Notes under the pieces: generated by a model | Databases searched by the model: none | What the model saw: the letters and a program-made list of their open reading frames with translations, nothing else | What the model was told of the DNA's origin: nothing | In this document: positions 1 through 11,500 of the stretch, one piece after another | Layout of the letters: each line of letters opens with the position of its first letter | How positions within the stretch are numbered: the first letter of the stretch is position 1 | Source: Xylogone sp. PMI_703 | Taxonomy: Eukaryota; Ascomycota; Leotiomycetes | DNA length: 64,000 nt | Reading direction: 5' to 3' | NCBI GenBank assembly: GCA_021399445.1 | Contig: JAJTUQ010000006.1 | Span: 2,542,001 to 2,606,000, forward strand | Position numbers and translations under genes: made by a program

Positions 1-70
1 ACACCTTCGTGGCACATTTATAAGAAACGCCCACAAACAATTTCAGCTTCTTCATACTTCGTCAAAAGCT

Positions 71-1612
71 ATGTCTTACTTAGATCCGGATAAAGGACGG
101 ACATACGAGGACGCATCGCGCCTTCTGGAGTCCTTGCAATCGAACCGTACTATTGTGTCAATGGTGTCAAATACATCAGGAGATCCGAACAGTGTTGCCA
201 TTCCCGAAATGGTAGAGTGGACCAGAAGAGCAGGTTATGATATCTCAGACCTCGCAAAATCCGGCTTAAGATGTATCCATGTCGCCGGCACCAAAGGGAA
301 AGGAAGTGTGTGTACTATGGTAGAAAGTATTCTTTCTCAGTACCAGAAACACAACGAGAACAACGACGGCAATGTTAAAAAGGGAGCCGCCAGCTCAGGG
401 CTAGGCGTGGGCAAGATTGGAGTTTACACTTCTCCTCACCTTGTCACGGTACGAGAAAGAATAAGGATAGACGGCTCTCCTATCTCAGAACCTATGTTTA
501 CACAATACTTCTTTGACTTATGGGATCGTTTCACTCAAACTGCCGCCTCACATTCACTCCCAAATCCTACATCAGTAGAACACAGACCTTTTTTCTTCCG
601 GTACCTCACAATCCTAGCGTTTCATATCTTTATTAAAGAGGGCGTCAAGTCTGCAGTCATCGAATGTGGTATCGGCGGAGAGTATGACAGCACCAACATT
701 CTTCCTCCTGAAGCCATAACTGTGAGTGCAATCACAAGGCTTGGAATCGACCATCCTGGAATGCTTGGAAATACGCTTGAGAGTATAGCCTGGCATAAAG
801 CTGGTATAATGAAGCCAGGTGTACCTGTTTTTACGGTGACTCAAGCTCCTGAAGCAGAACTTGTGCTTAGGCGAAGGGCTGAAGAGAAGGGGGCCAAATC
901 CTTGAGTGTCGTGCCGAGGCTGGATGCTCTTGACTCCGAAAAAGTGAAACTAGGCCTTCTGGGAGAGTTCCAAAAGGACAATGCCAGTTTAGCTATTGCT
1001 ATCACTAAGGAGCACCTAAAGGCAGTTGGAATAATACCAAAAGCAGGTAATCAATCTATAGAGCCAGAAGCTCGTAAGGGCCTAGAACTTGCCACTTTAC
1101 CTGGAAGATGTCAAGTTATTGAAGAAAGGAATATCCTCTGGCATATAGATGGAGCACATACTGTCGATAGTGTCGAAGCAGCGGCGGAGTGGTTCTCCAG
1201 CAGAATTCAAGAAGCATCGGCTACTGATCAGCTCCCTCCAAAGACACTGCTGATTTTCAACCAGCAGGATCGTGATGTGACACAACTCCTTCAGGCATTA
1301 CTCAACGGTTTTCAGAATAAGTCAACTGAAGGCAGTACTAATTCATCAGGGTTTACATATGCTGCCTTTTGCACAAACGAACCCTTCAGCACAGAAGATA
1401 ATAAGCCCATCGATTTGGAAGTCCAAAAGCAAGCTGCCGATGCATTTTCTGCGATCACTGGGAGCACAAACCACAAGATATGTAGCAGTGCTGAGGAGGC
1501 TGTGAGCTATGCGAGAACGATCTCAGAGAAGGAGAAATTACATGTCCTCGTAACTGGGAGTCTGTACTTAGTCGGAGCATTCCTAAAAGTTGTTTCTGGC
1601 GGTGAAAAATAG
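71..1612 (+). CDS. MET7: Folylpolyglutamate synthase
   Basis: Adds glutamates to tetrahydrofolates with ATP, retaining folate cofactors in cytosol and mitochondria and supporting methionine and purine synthesis. The 513-residue single exon carries the Mur-ligase/FPGS P-loop GTKGKGS at about residues 73-79, the folate-binding segment beginning YTSPHLVTVRERIRIDG, the ECGIGGEYDSTN block, the LGIDHPGMLG stretch, and the ligase C-terminal motif HIDGAHTVDS. Length fits the family (about 500-550). The first ATG is used; it lies only 70 bp from the window edge, so an upstream exon with a mitochondrial presequence cannot be excluded. The following gene is convergent. Confident on motifs; the N-terminus is less certain. 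Confidence 0.95.
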   Translation: MSYLDPDKGRTYEDASRLLESLQSNRTIVSMVSNTSGDPNSVAIPEMVEWTRRAGYDISDLAKSGLRCIHVAGTKGKGSVCTMVESILSQYQKHNENNDGNVKKGAASSGLGVGKIGVYTSPHLVTVRERIRIDGSPISEPMFTQYFFDLWDRFTQTAASHSLPNPTSVEHRPFFFRYLTILAFHIFIKEGVKSAVIECGIGGEYDSTNILPPEAITVSAITRLGIDHPGMLGNTLESIAWHKAGIMKPGVPVFTVTQAPEAELVLRRRAEEKGAKSLSVVPRLDALDSEKVKLGLLGEFQKDNASLAIAITKEHLKAVGIIPKAGNQSIEPEARKGLELATLPGRCQVIEERNILWHIDGAHTVDSVEAAAEWFSSRIQEASATDQLPPKTLLIFNQQDRDVTQLLQALLNGFQNKSTEGSTNSSGFTYAAFCTNEPFSTEDNKPIDLEVQKQAADAFSAITGSTNHKICSSAEEAVSYARTISEKEKLHVLVTGSLYLVGAFLKVVSGGEK

Positions 1613-1992
1613 CTGTACTATTATCACATCATGACAATTTGTCAGAGTTCTATGATTCTGTTATAGGATATAGGATTATCCATCTTATTATATTTATTAT
1701 TCGTCATGATACCCCTTTCCTGTTGTCATCGAGAGGAATAGCTTTAGAGAATGTTATTTGTACAAGATATCTTTGTGCAGCATCAGTGACAAGCAAACAA
1801 AAAAGGAAAAAACAATCCTTAACACCCCCTTACCCAAGATAGACAATAGCCCCTGCTCACGAGAGCAAACATTCTAAACATAAAAGCCTCGTATCCTATA
1901 TCATCATTTTAGGCATCCTTGGTATGTAAAGCTGTCGCCCGCCCAAATATATGCTTTCCATGGCACGACTCCTCACAACATCAATCCTTAAA
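1613..1992. other. Convergent 3' intergenic stretch
   Basis: AT-rich sequence between two converging 3' ends. It should hold both terminators. I see no gene in it. Confidence 0.6.
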
Positions 1993-2832
1993 TTAATCCT
2001 CAACGCGTTCATCACCCTCTTTCGGGCCCTCGATATGTCCGTCTTTATCATCCCCTTTCGCCTCCTCCGGCGCCTCCTCTGGTGCCTCCTCCCTCTCCTC
2101 GTCCACCAACCCGACATCCCTTCCAACAATCTTCCTCAAAACTGCCATCTTCCGATCAAAGCTCTCCATAATAGCCAACATCTCCTCCTCTCCCAGTCCA
2201 GCACCGCCACCTTCACTCCCCTCCACTCCATCCCTCTCCTTCTCCTCCGCGCCGACACCCACCCCTTCAACTCTAAGCATCAACTTCCTCCCTTCCCCAT
2301 CCTCCTCCTCACCCTTGCGCTCATCCCCTCCATCCCAGGTGGGCGCATTACGGATCTCCGCATTAACAATCTGCCATTCCGGACTTAGACTCGTGGCAGA
2401 TAACACGGCATCGCCCGTATCATTCATATCAATTATCAGGACGCGCTCTTCTCTCTCCCCTCCGCCTGCTGTTCCTACGTTTCTTTTCGACTTGCTTTTC
2501 TCGGATTTATGTGCGCGCGAGGCCTGTCGACTGGAGCTGCTGGAGCTTGTTGTCGAGTTGACGAGGTGCTTGGACGAGGCTAGCGAGGGAGGCTGAGAGT
2601 AGTCGGCGGGTGGGTTCGTCGGATGGTGGGGGGCTAGAGAGCGGATGCAGGCGTTTGTGAGGAGATCGGAGGCATCGTCGTCGGAGAAGAGGTAGTGGAC
2701 TCGCGAGGGGTGGATTGTGGAGGATGTGCTGGGGTCGTGGATGAGGGTGAAGAAGGGGGAGAAGTTCGGTGGTGGTTGGAGAGGCGGTTGGAGTTGGTCT
2801 TGTAGGTCTGGAGCTTGCATTGTTGCTTGCAT
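1993..2832 (-). CDS. Conserved fungal hypothetical protein
   Basis: A 279-residue single-exon protein of a type I recall as an unnamed conserved ascomycete protein; no function is known to me. The N-terminal part contains PPNFSPFFTLIHD, then HYLFSDDDASDLLTNA, which looks like the family core. A serine- and lysine-rich linker follows, then RVLIIDMNDTGDAVLSA and LSPEWQIVNAEI, an acidic/glycine-rich stretch, a helix around EEEMLAIMESFDRKMAVLRKIVG and an acidic tail of APEEAPEEA type. There is no signal peptide or membrane segment. Two in-frame ATGs lie four codons apart (2832, 2820). The opposite strand is also open for 145 codons, but that reading looks like a shadow. Confidence 0.7.
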   Translation of the reverse strand: MQATMQAPDLQDQLQPPLQPPPNFSPFFTLIHDPSTSSTIHPSRVHYLFSDDDASDLLTNACIRSLAPHHPTNPPADYSQPPSLASSKHLVNSTTSSSSSSRQASRAHKSEKSKSKRNVGTAGGGEREERVLIIDMNDTGDAVLSATSLSPEWQIVNAEIRNAPTWDGGDERKGEEEDGEGRKLMLRVEGVGVGAEEKERDGVEGSEGGGAGLGEEEMLAIMESFDRKMAVLRKIVGRDVGLVDEEREEAPEEAPEEAKGDDKDGHIEGPKEGDERVED

Positions 2833-5832
2833 TATTATTAATATATTATCGTGGAATTAACGTCATCGGGATTCTTGAGAAGTGAAGTTGACTGTTTTTG
2901 TTTGGAATGGTAGTTTATGGGATGTTGTCTGGGGAGAGCTACCTTGTAGCAGAAGGTCTGGAACGTCATGATTCGTTATCGATAAACGGTCACTAACGGC
3001 ACACCTCGGATGTTATTTTTAGCACCCACAGCTGCCAGTGCACTGGAGAGAATGGTAAGTCCAGGGAATGTTGGATATAGGAATATTTCAATCAGCATCA
3101 TTGAGATCTAGTAGAATTACTCTTATCTTTCTGCTTAAACTTCTGAATTTAAACCCACTCTGTCAGTGAGCAAGCCATTTACACTGAAATCAACCCAGGT
3201 ATTAGGGACTTCTTTATGTGCTGTCTCTACCAGGATGAAATGATCAAGCTAGAGTTCAAATAAAATACAAGAAGAGGATAGATATTTAATTTTTAATCCA
3301 TTCTTAATAATCACCATATGCAATTATTATTAGGCGGCAGAGTATTCATACGTTAGCAGGTCTGCCACACATAATATAAGTATAGAGAGCTCTCGACCCG
3401 TCTATACTCTAGCCTAGAGTAAGGGAGTTGATAGTGAGCTCTTTAAGCTGAGACATCTCTTGGCTGCAGTCCAATATAACTATTTTTCAGTTCTTGAGCC
3501 TCACATAAGAGGTCGGAGGATATGAAAGATAATTCGTCTACATTTGTCTTAATCTTCATGTAGACTACTAAAAATAAGAATCTTTATCTTCAAGGAGCTA
3601 TTAAACGCGCCGAACTGTGTAGAAGAAACCTGGTATTCACCTGCATCTGAATTGCTATGGGCTACCTCCCTCTTTTCAACGTGCGCTATATAAGCACACT
3701 TAAGTGGGCGGCTAGTAAGGGGCCCTCAACCTTGGGATAGCGGGTACGAATGGTTTAACGGTGATGGGACCCTCTTCATTAAATGCGTTTGTATAAAATC
3801 CCAAGACTCTGAGGGTCCCGCAAAATCGGTGCCGCCCGGTTTTATCTAGTCCAACACACTAAGGACTAGGGTTTTGCTATTTTTGACCTTGCTTCTTTAT
3901 TGTTTTCCTACTTCTTTTCTATATCTTCTTCAAAGAAAAATATTTTTTCGAATAAAAAGCACAAAAGAAGCGAGAAGATATCTGTGGTACCGATGTTCTG
4001 AATAGTTGATGTTACGTCACCTTGATCACACTCTTAACGAGAGGCTTGCGCCGAGAAGCCTTGAAGTTTGTGCCTAGCAGTTGAACGTAATGGGCACATA
4101 ATGAGGCTAACAGAATCCTGTATCGAATTTCAAAGCAAGAAAGGAAAGTAAAAATAACCTGAAAACTATCAGGAGTAACTTGTAGAAGTGAAGCACAACA
4201 CCTACCTAGCTGATAGAGGCAAGGGGAGACGCAGGTACGCAAATGCTCAAAACTTTGTCTGAGTCCAAGTTCTTCGACATCACAATTCTAACAGTCATGG
4301 CTTTCTCTCCGAAGCTATAGATTGACCGCGCTTCCGTGCCTGAACCTATAGTAATTCTCAGGATTCAGGATGGATTCGTCAGTGCTACTGACGGCAGTGG
4401 CACGATACCTCAGATATATATTATCAATGCAGTCATTGTTGCACAAGCATCCCGCTACCCTCCATCGAAGGACGGCTTAGAAACAAACGAACAATTGGTT
4501 CTCTACTTACTCTTTGAGGCTGCTACGGTTAGGCTCGAGCACATGAAAGATCAGTGCTCTGTATGAAGTAGAGCCACAACATATACAGCTCTCCATAATA
4601 GTCCGTTTCTGGACCGGTGTCTAAGAGACAAGCGTTTTAGATATCCTAGCTCGTAAACGCGAGGTAACGCTCTATGATGACGGCAGCAACGAGGTTCAAG
4701 CTCAGCGGGTAGCAAGACGGCGTTTCAGAATTCCTAGAGCGCTACACACCGCTGTACAGCATAAGTATTGCCAATCCTATTTTTGGAGAAATCTGCAGAA
4801 ACGAACGATTATACGCAGCAATGGGCTAGGACACGAAGGGCAGTGGTGGTAGAGTTGTAGTGAGAAAGAGCGGTGGTTGCACCCTGTCAGCGTTATCGAT
4901 AAGGCACGTGACCGGAAGCAGACATTCTTGATGGCTGATGTCATCGCGACCCGCTTCTCCAATTGACGCTGCTGACCTAGCAGCCCATAACTTTCCGCCT
5001 TCTTCGCTACAAAGAGGAAAGTCGGGCAAAAACAAGCTGCACCCACTTTAAATCCAAAGGTTACCCCTTGTGCTGTATCAATTCCCAACTCAACAAACGG
5101 AAATACTGACCATTTGTTTAATTGTTGACAAAGTAGGAGCGATATTTGATCAATTCTTCATTTGAATTGCAATCAAAACCGCATTGAAAATTCATCCTTC
5201 ATCTTCCCTGTAAAGCTTGTTCTTTACCGTCCCCCATCCTTCAACTACAAGCTTCTCTTAAGCGGTATCGGAACTCGGCTATGACGGCGCACTTGGGATG
5301 ATAACGTTTCCACTTCTGAGGATTTCTCCCCATGTCTGCGGTCTGTACCTGGACGATGGAACCCAGTAAAAACTCTTTTTTGCGGCCTTCGACGCTGTCC
5401 ACCGCAACAACTACACTTGCTTGTACCAGCTAATACTGGAATATGCATCCAATCCGGTTGCTGGGTTGGTTGCTTATGGCCTCACTATTCCCGGGGTCTT
5501 GCAGTTGATCAAATCGTAGGTGCTGTTGGGAGTTGCTCTTTCAAGTCAAGTCTCCAGCTTATTTGCTTGCTTCTCTCTCTCTCTTCTTTTATTTTTTTTG
5601 TGGCTTTTAATTTCTCCTTGGCTTTTTCCACCTTCAATCTTCAATATACTTGCTGGGCACCCCTAGCAAGTATAATACACCTAGTTCTCTTCGTTCTACC
5701 ACTCTTGCCACTTCTATTTCCATCACTACTACCCTATAATCTACAGATTGCTGGAGTCATTACTGTCTGTCTGCAAAGTTATCTGCGTGACATGTACCCG
5801 CTGTTGCATGCTGTAATTCCCTCCGCCTCATC
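2833..5832. other. 3 kb intergenic region upstream of the transporter
   Basis: No convincing gene. It holds the foldback element described separately, some short ORFs with no recognisable motif (around 4012-4242 minus and 4336-4566 plus, the latter opening with GTG), a CACGTGAC box near 4904, and a pyrimidine-rich stretch at about 5570-5610 in the presumed transporter leader. The short ORFs could be transposon debris, but nothing identifies them. Confidence 0.5.
3706..3837. repeat. Imperfect inverted repeat (foldback/MITE-like)
   Basis: The left arm (3706-3738) carries GGGCGGC, then CCCTCA, then CTTGGGAT. The right arm (3798-3837) carries the complements in reverse order: ATCCCAAG, TGAGGG and GCCGCCC. 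The matching blocks are separated by small unequal spacers around a loop of about 59 bp. I found no clear target-site duplication and no coding capacity. This could be a small non-autonomous element or simply a structured promoter segment. Confidence 0.5.
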
Positions 5833-7725
5833 ATGAATTCGACCATTGCGCCTTCAGATCTTGAGAAGACTGCTGCTGAGAAGCACTTAGCAACTGCTGA
5901 ACAAAAATACTTGCGTGACGATGCTCTGGAGCAAAAACACCTTCGGAACGAACCTTTCACCGAGCCGCAGCGACCCATCTCAGGAACATCATCCTCACGC
6001 GACCATACTCCCAATGTCTCCAGCAACGCCTCCACCAGGGACGACCGCAAAGATGCCCTCCAAGAATCTCCTGAGGAGATGCCAGACTTGGAGCAATTGG
6101 CACCAGTCCCGAGTCGTCCTGTCTACTCAGTCTTCTCGCCGTGGCAGAAACGATTCATCATCCTCATGGTGACCTGGGGCTCCTTTATATCTCCTACCTC
6201 AGCCAACATCTACTTTCCCGCCTTGAACCCGCTGTCTCAGCACCTCAATGTCTCGCACACTCTAATCAATCTCACCTTGACGTCCTATATGATCTTCCAG
6301 GGCCTTGCGCCGACTATCACCGGTGATCTGGCAGACATGGCAGGTCGACGGCCCGCTTATATCATTGCATTCACGGTCTACTTAGGGGCGAATATTGGAT
6401 TGGCCCTGCAGAACAGTTACGCGGCACTTTTTATCCTCCGATGTCTTCAGAGTACCGGTAGCAGTGGGGCTATTGCCCTGGGCTACGGAGTTGTAGCAGA
6501 TATCTCAACCAGCGCAGAAAGAGGGAAATATGTTGGAATACTAACCATGGGCACCATGATGGGTCCAGCCATAGGACCAACAATAGGAGGTATTCTAGCG
6601 CAATTCTTGGGCTGGAGATCCATATTCTGGTTCCTCGTCATCATCGCCGGGCTCTTTTTAGTTCCATACGCGCTGTTCGTCCCTGAGACTGGCCGCAACG
6701 TTGTTGGAAATGGCTCTGTACCGCCGCAAGGTTGGAACATGACATACATGGAATACCGTCGATTCCGCAAGGCCTCGAAATCCCAAAATCAGCTCTCTCG
6801 AACGGTATCTGCGGAAGGTCGACGCCTAGCACAAGCTGAGCTCGCACGCTCTCGGCACCTCCGGTTCCCCAATCCACTCAAGACAATTAGAATCATCATG
6901 GAAAAGGACATGTTCTGTATCTTACTCTACGCTTCTCTCGTCTACACAGCCTTTTATGATATGATGGCATCGATTCCCTTGAACTTCAGCAATATTTATA
7001 ACTTCAACGACCTGCAGATCGGTCTCTGCTACATCCCCTTTGGATGCGGCTGCGCCATGGCAAGCTTCATCAACGGCCGCATGCTAGACGCAAATTACCG
7101 CCGCGTAGCCAAAGAAATCGGCTTCACCATCGACCGCAAGCGTGGAGACGACCTGCGTCACTTTCCAATCGAGCACGCTCGTCTCGGCATCATCTGGACC
7201 CCGCTATTCATTGGTTTGGCCGCCATCATGTGTTACGGCTGGGTCCTCCAGCAGCGTGTGAATCTCGCCATACCTCTGATCTTCCACTTCATCATCGGTC
7301 TCTGCCTGAACGGATCGTTCAACATCATGGCTACCCTGCTCATCGATCTCTACCCACAGAGTCCCAGCACTGCTACTGCAGCGAATAATCTCGTCCGATG
7401 CTTCATGGGTGCGGCTGGCACGGGTATTATTAACATCATGATCGATCATATGGGCAACGGATGGTGTTTCACGTTCCTTAGCCTCATGTGTGTGGCGACT
7501 ATGCCGTTGTTGTTCATAGAACTCAAATGGGGCCCTCAATGGAGAGAAGAGAGGGCTGTGAGGGATGATATCAAGAGGGAGGAAAAAGAACGGCGGAGAC
7601 GAGAAGAAGAAGCTGGCGTTCGAGAACCCCAAGTTCTAGAGCAGCAGGTATCCACTGCTGACATGTCAGAAAAGCCAGAACCCAGTGATGAGAAGAGGGA
7701 AGGGAAAGAGAAGGATGAGGAATAA
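5833..7725 (+). CDS. MFS drug:H+ antiporter, DHA1 family (Qdr-like)
   Basis: Plasma-membrane major facilitator predicted to export drugs or toxic metabolites against protons. The 630-residue single exon has a charged, disordered N-terminus (about 1-100), then 12 predicted membrane segments. Motif A is GDLADMAGRRP between TM2 and TM3, and antiporter motif C is GPAIGPTIGGILAQFLGW in TM5. The central loop holds VPETGRNVVGNGSVPPQGWN, the signature I associate with fungal Qdr/Flr-type DHA1 transporters. The tail is a long Lys/Glu-rich cytoplasmic extension. The start is the first in-frame ATG after a pyrimidine-rich leader. The substrate cannot be read from sequence; quinidine, polyamine or azole export is only a family-level expectation. 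Confidence 0.93.
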   Translation: MNSTIAPSDLEKTAAEKHLATAEQKYLRDDALEQKHLRNEPFTEPQRPISGTSSSRDHTPNVSSNASTRDDRKDALQESPEEMPDLEQLAPVPSRPVYSVFSPWQKRFIILMVTWGSFISPTSANIYFPALNPLSQHLNVSHTLINLTLTSYMIFQGLAPTITGDLADMAGRRPAYIIAFTVYLGANIGLALQNSYAALFILRCLQSTGSSGAIALGYGVVADISTSAERGKYVGILTMGTMMGPAIGPTIGGILAQFLGWRSIFWFLVIIAGLFLVPYALFVPETGRNVVGNGSVPPQGWNMTYMEYRRFRKASKSQNQLSRTVSAEGRRLAQAELARSRHLRFPNPLKTIRIIMEKDMFCILLYASLVYTAFYDMMASIPLNFSNIYNFNDLQIGLCYIPFGCGCAMASFINGRMLDANYRRVAKEIGFTIDRKRGDDLRHFPIEHARLGIIWTPLFIGLAAIMCYGWVLQQRVNLAIPLIFHFIIGLCLNGSFNIMATLLIDLYPQSPSTATAANNLVRCFMGAAGTGIINIMIDHMGNGWCFTFLSLMCVATMPLLFIELKWGPQWREERAVRDDIKREEKERRRREEEAGVREPQVLEQQVSTADMSEKPEPSDEKREGKEKDEE

Positions 7726-8528
7726 CCTTCACGTTATACCCTTTTGATTATGAATTTGGGATTCCCCCTGCAAATTTTTCTTTTTTTTTTTAATTGAACA
7801 TTGTTTTACGGGATACAGGCATTCAGCATTAGAAGGCGTTATTTCACATAGACTGGAGTTTGGAAAGGAAAAAAAACCGGGTATGATGCTTTACGAGGAA
7901 CGATAGAACTTGGTAATAGATTCTGGGAACTCGTCCTCATCCTTTTTCTATGGACAAAGCGGGGTTTATAGTTTATAATTGTTATGTAATACAGAGAGGT
8001 AGAGCTTGTGTAGTTAGTTGTAGCTTGTAAGTATTCATAGAGGAAATGTCTAATGTTCACGAGAAGATGTATATATACTTTTATATTGTTGGTTGGAGAG
8101 TATCATGATAGATGCCACCACCTAATTTTAGCCTTTTAGAGCACTAGCTGAAATGAAAATGGATTGTAAGGAGGTGTTCTTATCGGATAGTGATAGCCCA
8201 TTGCTCAGCAGCTAGACAACTATTTTAGGTGCAATTTTTTAATTCATATTTTGATGCTCTATATACAAAAATTCTTTCATTTTGTGCGAATCGCTGAACA
8301 AAACAAGAGTAACATGCTAGCACTTTACGTGCAGCTTTTCTTACTACGGCTAGGCCTCATGCCGGTATATTTTTGTGATTCTTTTTCTCTCCTCATAGGA
8401 AGGAAAATGAAGCGGTAAAAAATAAAAATCAATTCGTAAACCAATGACATGGGACGCCACAATGCAAGCTATATACTAATCACAAATTATATACCAAAGA
8501 TGCTCATAATCCGGGATGTTCGAAGAAT
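7726..8528. other. Convergent 3' intergenic region
   Basis: AT-rich stretch between the transporter and the 3' end of sulfite reductase. It contains poly-T and poly-A runs compatible with 3' UTR and polyadenylation signals. No gene seen. Confidence 0.6.
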
Positions 8529-11500
8529 CTACTCCTCATCGGACTCCTCTTCCGCAACCTATGATTACACTCGTTAGCCACTCATTCTGAAATATAAAAT
8601 TGTCGGAATCTAAACTCACATCATCATGGAATGTCTTTCCTTCAGTTGTCTCCTTGATGATACCCACCCGGATAACGAAATCACCGAAATGCTCTCCTTC
8701 CTGTCGTTCAAGCGCGTATCGCTTCAACATTGGCTTCATGATCTCCAAAATCTCATCTTCCTTAATGCTGGCTCTGTATAGCTTGTTCAGGCGGTTACCA
8801 TGGTAGCCACCACCCAAATACATGTTGTAGGCACCATAGGCCTTACCAACGAAAGCGACTTCCGCTAACCAAGGTCGTGCGCAGCCGTTTGGACAACCAG
8901 TCATTCGCATGACAATGGATTCTTGGCTGAGACCATTCTCCTCAAGGGTTTGTTCGAGTTTCGTGATGAGCTCGGGGAGATATCGCTCTGATTCTGCCAT
9001 TGCGAGACCGCAAGTTGGGAAAGCCACGCAGGAAGAAGAAGAGAGACGAAGACCACTAAACTGTACATTGTCAAGCTTATACTTAGCCATTAACTGCTTC
9101 ATCTTTGGCAAGTCTTCATCGGTCACATTGCTAAGGATCAAATGTTGGTTGCCAGTGAGGCGGAATTCACCCTTGTGAACCTTTGCAATTTCACGGAGAC
9201 CAGTTTTCATCTGGAAATTAGCTGTATCTTCAACTCGACCATTCTCAATGAAGAAAGTAAAATGGTTCAAGCCGAACTCATCCTTTTGCCATCCGAAGGT
9301 ATCAATGTTGCTCACAAACTTGAACGGCTGAGGCTTCTGGAATTGCTGACCCCAGAGATCCTCAACCTTGCCACGGAAGACATCAACGCCCATATCGTCG
9401 ATGGTATACTTCAGACGAGCATGCTTACGGTTCTTACGGTCTCCAAAGTCACGCTGAACGAGCATGATCTTCTCGCAAGCGATGTGGACCTTATCAGCTG
9501 AAACGAACCCAAACATGCTTCCGGTTCGTGGGTAGGTTTTCTTGTTGTTATGTGTCACACCCATACCACCACCAGCAAGAAGATTGAAGCCAGCCAGGTG
9601 GCCATCTTTGCCCTTGATAGCAATAAGACCGATGTCGTGTGCATATACATCAGTGTCGTTATTTGGAGGGATAGCAATCGTGATCTTAAATTTTCTTGGA
9701 AGGTATGTGGGACCATAGAGAGGTTCAAAATCTTGAATTGCATCACCGCCAACTTGAGTCTTTTTATCATTCTCATCTTTCAACCAAATCTCGTGATATG
9801 CAGTGGTTGATGGTAAAAGGTGGTCAGAGATTTTCTTGGCACATGTCCATACCTCCTTGTGATACTGCGAAGCAGTTGGCGTAGAGCTGCACATAACATT
9901 TCTATTCACATCACCGCAGGCAGCGATCGTTGTCATTAGGGCTTTATTAATTGCGCGCATAGCGGATTTTAGATTGGTCTTTACCACTCCGTGGAACTGG
10001 AAAGTTTGACGAGTTGTCAGTTTCATGGTTTGATTGCCATATGCCATGCTAATGTCATCCATTTGAATCCATTGCTGCGGTGTCGAGATACCGCCAGGTA
10101 GTCTGCATCGGATCATGAATGCGTAGGCTGGTTCAAGGCCTTGAGCCTTGCGCTCATCTCGCAGATCACGGTCATCTTGCATATAGGTACCGTGGAACTT
10201 GGTCAACTGTGAGTCTGACGCGGAGATTGCCATAGTCGACATGTCTGCAAGACCTTCCTCAATTGTACCACGCAGGAAGTTTGAGCTCGCCTTGATATCT
10301 TCGTTCGTGATTGGCGGGGGTTCGTCTGGGAGACCTTCTACTTTGTCTACTCCAAGTGCTTGCCAAATCAGGGGTTCCCAAACCTGGTAACCGGTCTGGA
10401 ATGCGTCCGGATCCTGATCGTCACCGAGACCAATATCAGCAAGGCGCTTGCCACCTAGGTTGGCTAGAACACGGTCAAGGTCCTTTCCTGGCTTATTATA
10501 GTATACCTTATCTTCCTTGCGGGGCCAGTAATGGCTGTCACCGAGAGCGAATACCGAATAGTTGACTGAAGCGAGATCCAGCTCGGTGTTGTCCTTGATG
10601 GCATCCCAAAACGGGCGACCGTTCTGTGGGAATTCACCTTGTCCTGCAGTACTGGTGAGGAAGACTATGTTCTCCTCATTAGGGAGGTCTTCAATCGGGT
10701 AGTCTTCCATAGCCATAACAATAGTTTTCAGGCCTCTAGCCTTTCCTCTAGTGCCAAGTCTCTTGGCAAGTGATTGGGCGTTTCCGTTGTCAGAAGCAAA
10801 AAGAATAGTCAAAGGAGCTCCGAACAGACCCTCGAGAAGCTGGTTGTAAGCATCCTTGGCTTTACGCTTTTGAATAGCCCGAACCTCGGTACCGTAGTCC
10901 TGAGAGAGGCTGGCAGCAAACTCAGGATGTTTCTTCACCAACATCGTGAGATGGTTCTCGCGATCTAGGAATTCCTTGAGCTCTTTCTTGATGCGCTCAG
11001 AGTCCAGAGAGAAGTTTGGTTCTCCCATCACCTCATTGTGTGGGTTCCATCTATAGAGTGGCCAATATCCAAGATCGACTGCCTTCTTCGTCTCCCTGAG
11101 AACGGTCAACGGTGTGTCATCCTCCTTAAAGTAGGGAAGATAAGCAAGGACCACTGAGGGGCCATTGAACTTGTCAGCCTCAATCATTGCCTCAAGGACT
11201 TGGGTGTATGAGCTGTATACAGCCACGGATGCAACATATGCATTTCCAAAGTTCATTGCGTACAACCCTATATCCTTCTTCCTTCTCATCGCATCGGCAG
11301 CAGCACGATCGGAATATGGTGTGGAATCAATGATGAGCATGTTAATATTCTCACCAGAGGCGATGACATGGTGCACACCGGAATTGCCAAGATCATATGA
11401 CCACGCATCAGATCCGATGAGCCACTTGGATTCTCTACGGAATAGAGATCTCTTCTGAAGTAAGTTTTGTGCAATTCGAGACCCGTCCGTTAATAGACGA

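Noticed and set aside
1951..2388. 145-codon plus-strand ORF
   Set aside because: Shadow of the conserved minus-strand hypothetical protein; its composition reflects complemented Glu/Gly/Ser codons.
3660..5100. LTR retrotransposon remnant
   Set aside because: No paired long terminal repeats, primer-binding site or reverse-transcriptase motif could be seen; only a small foldback is supported.
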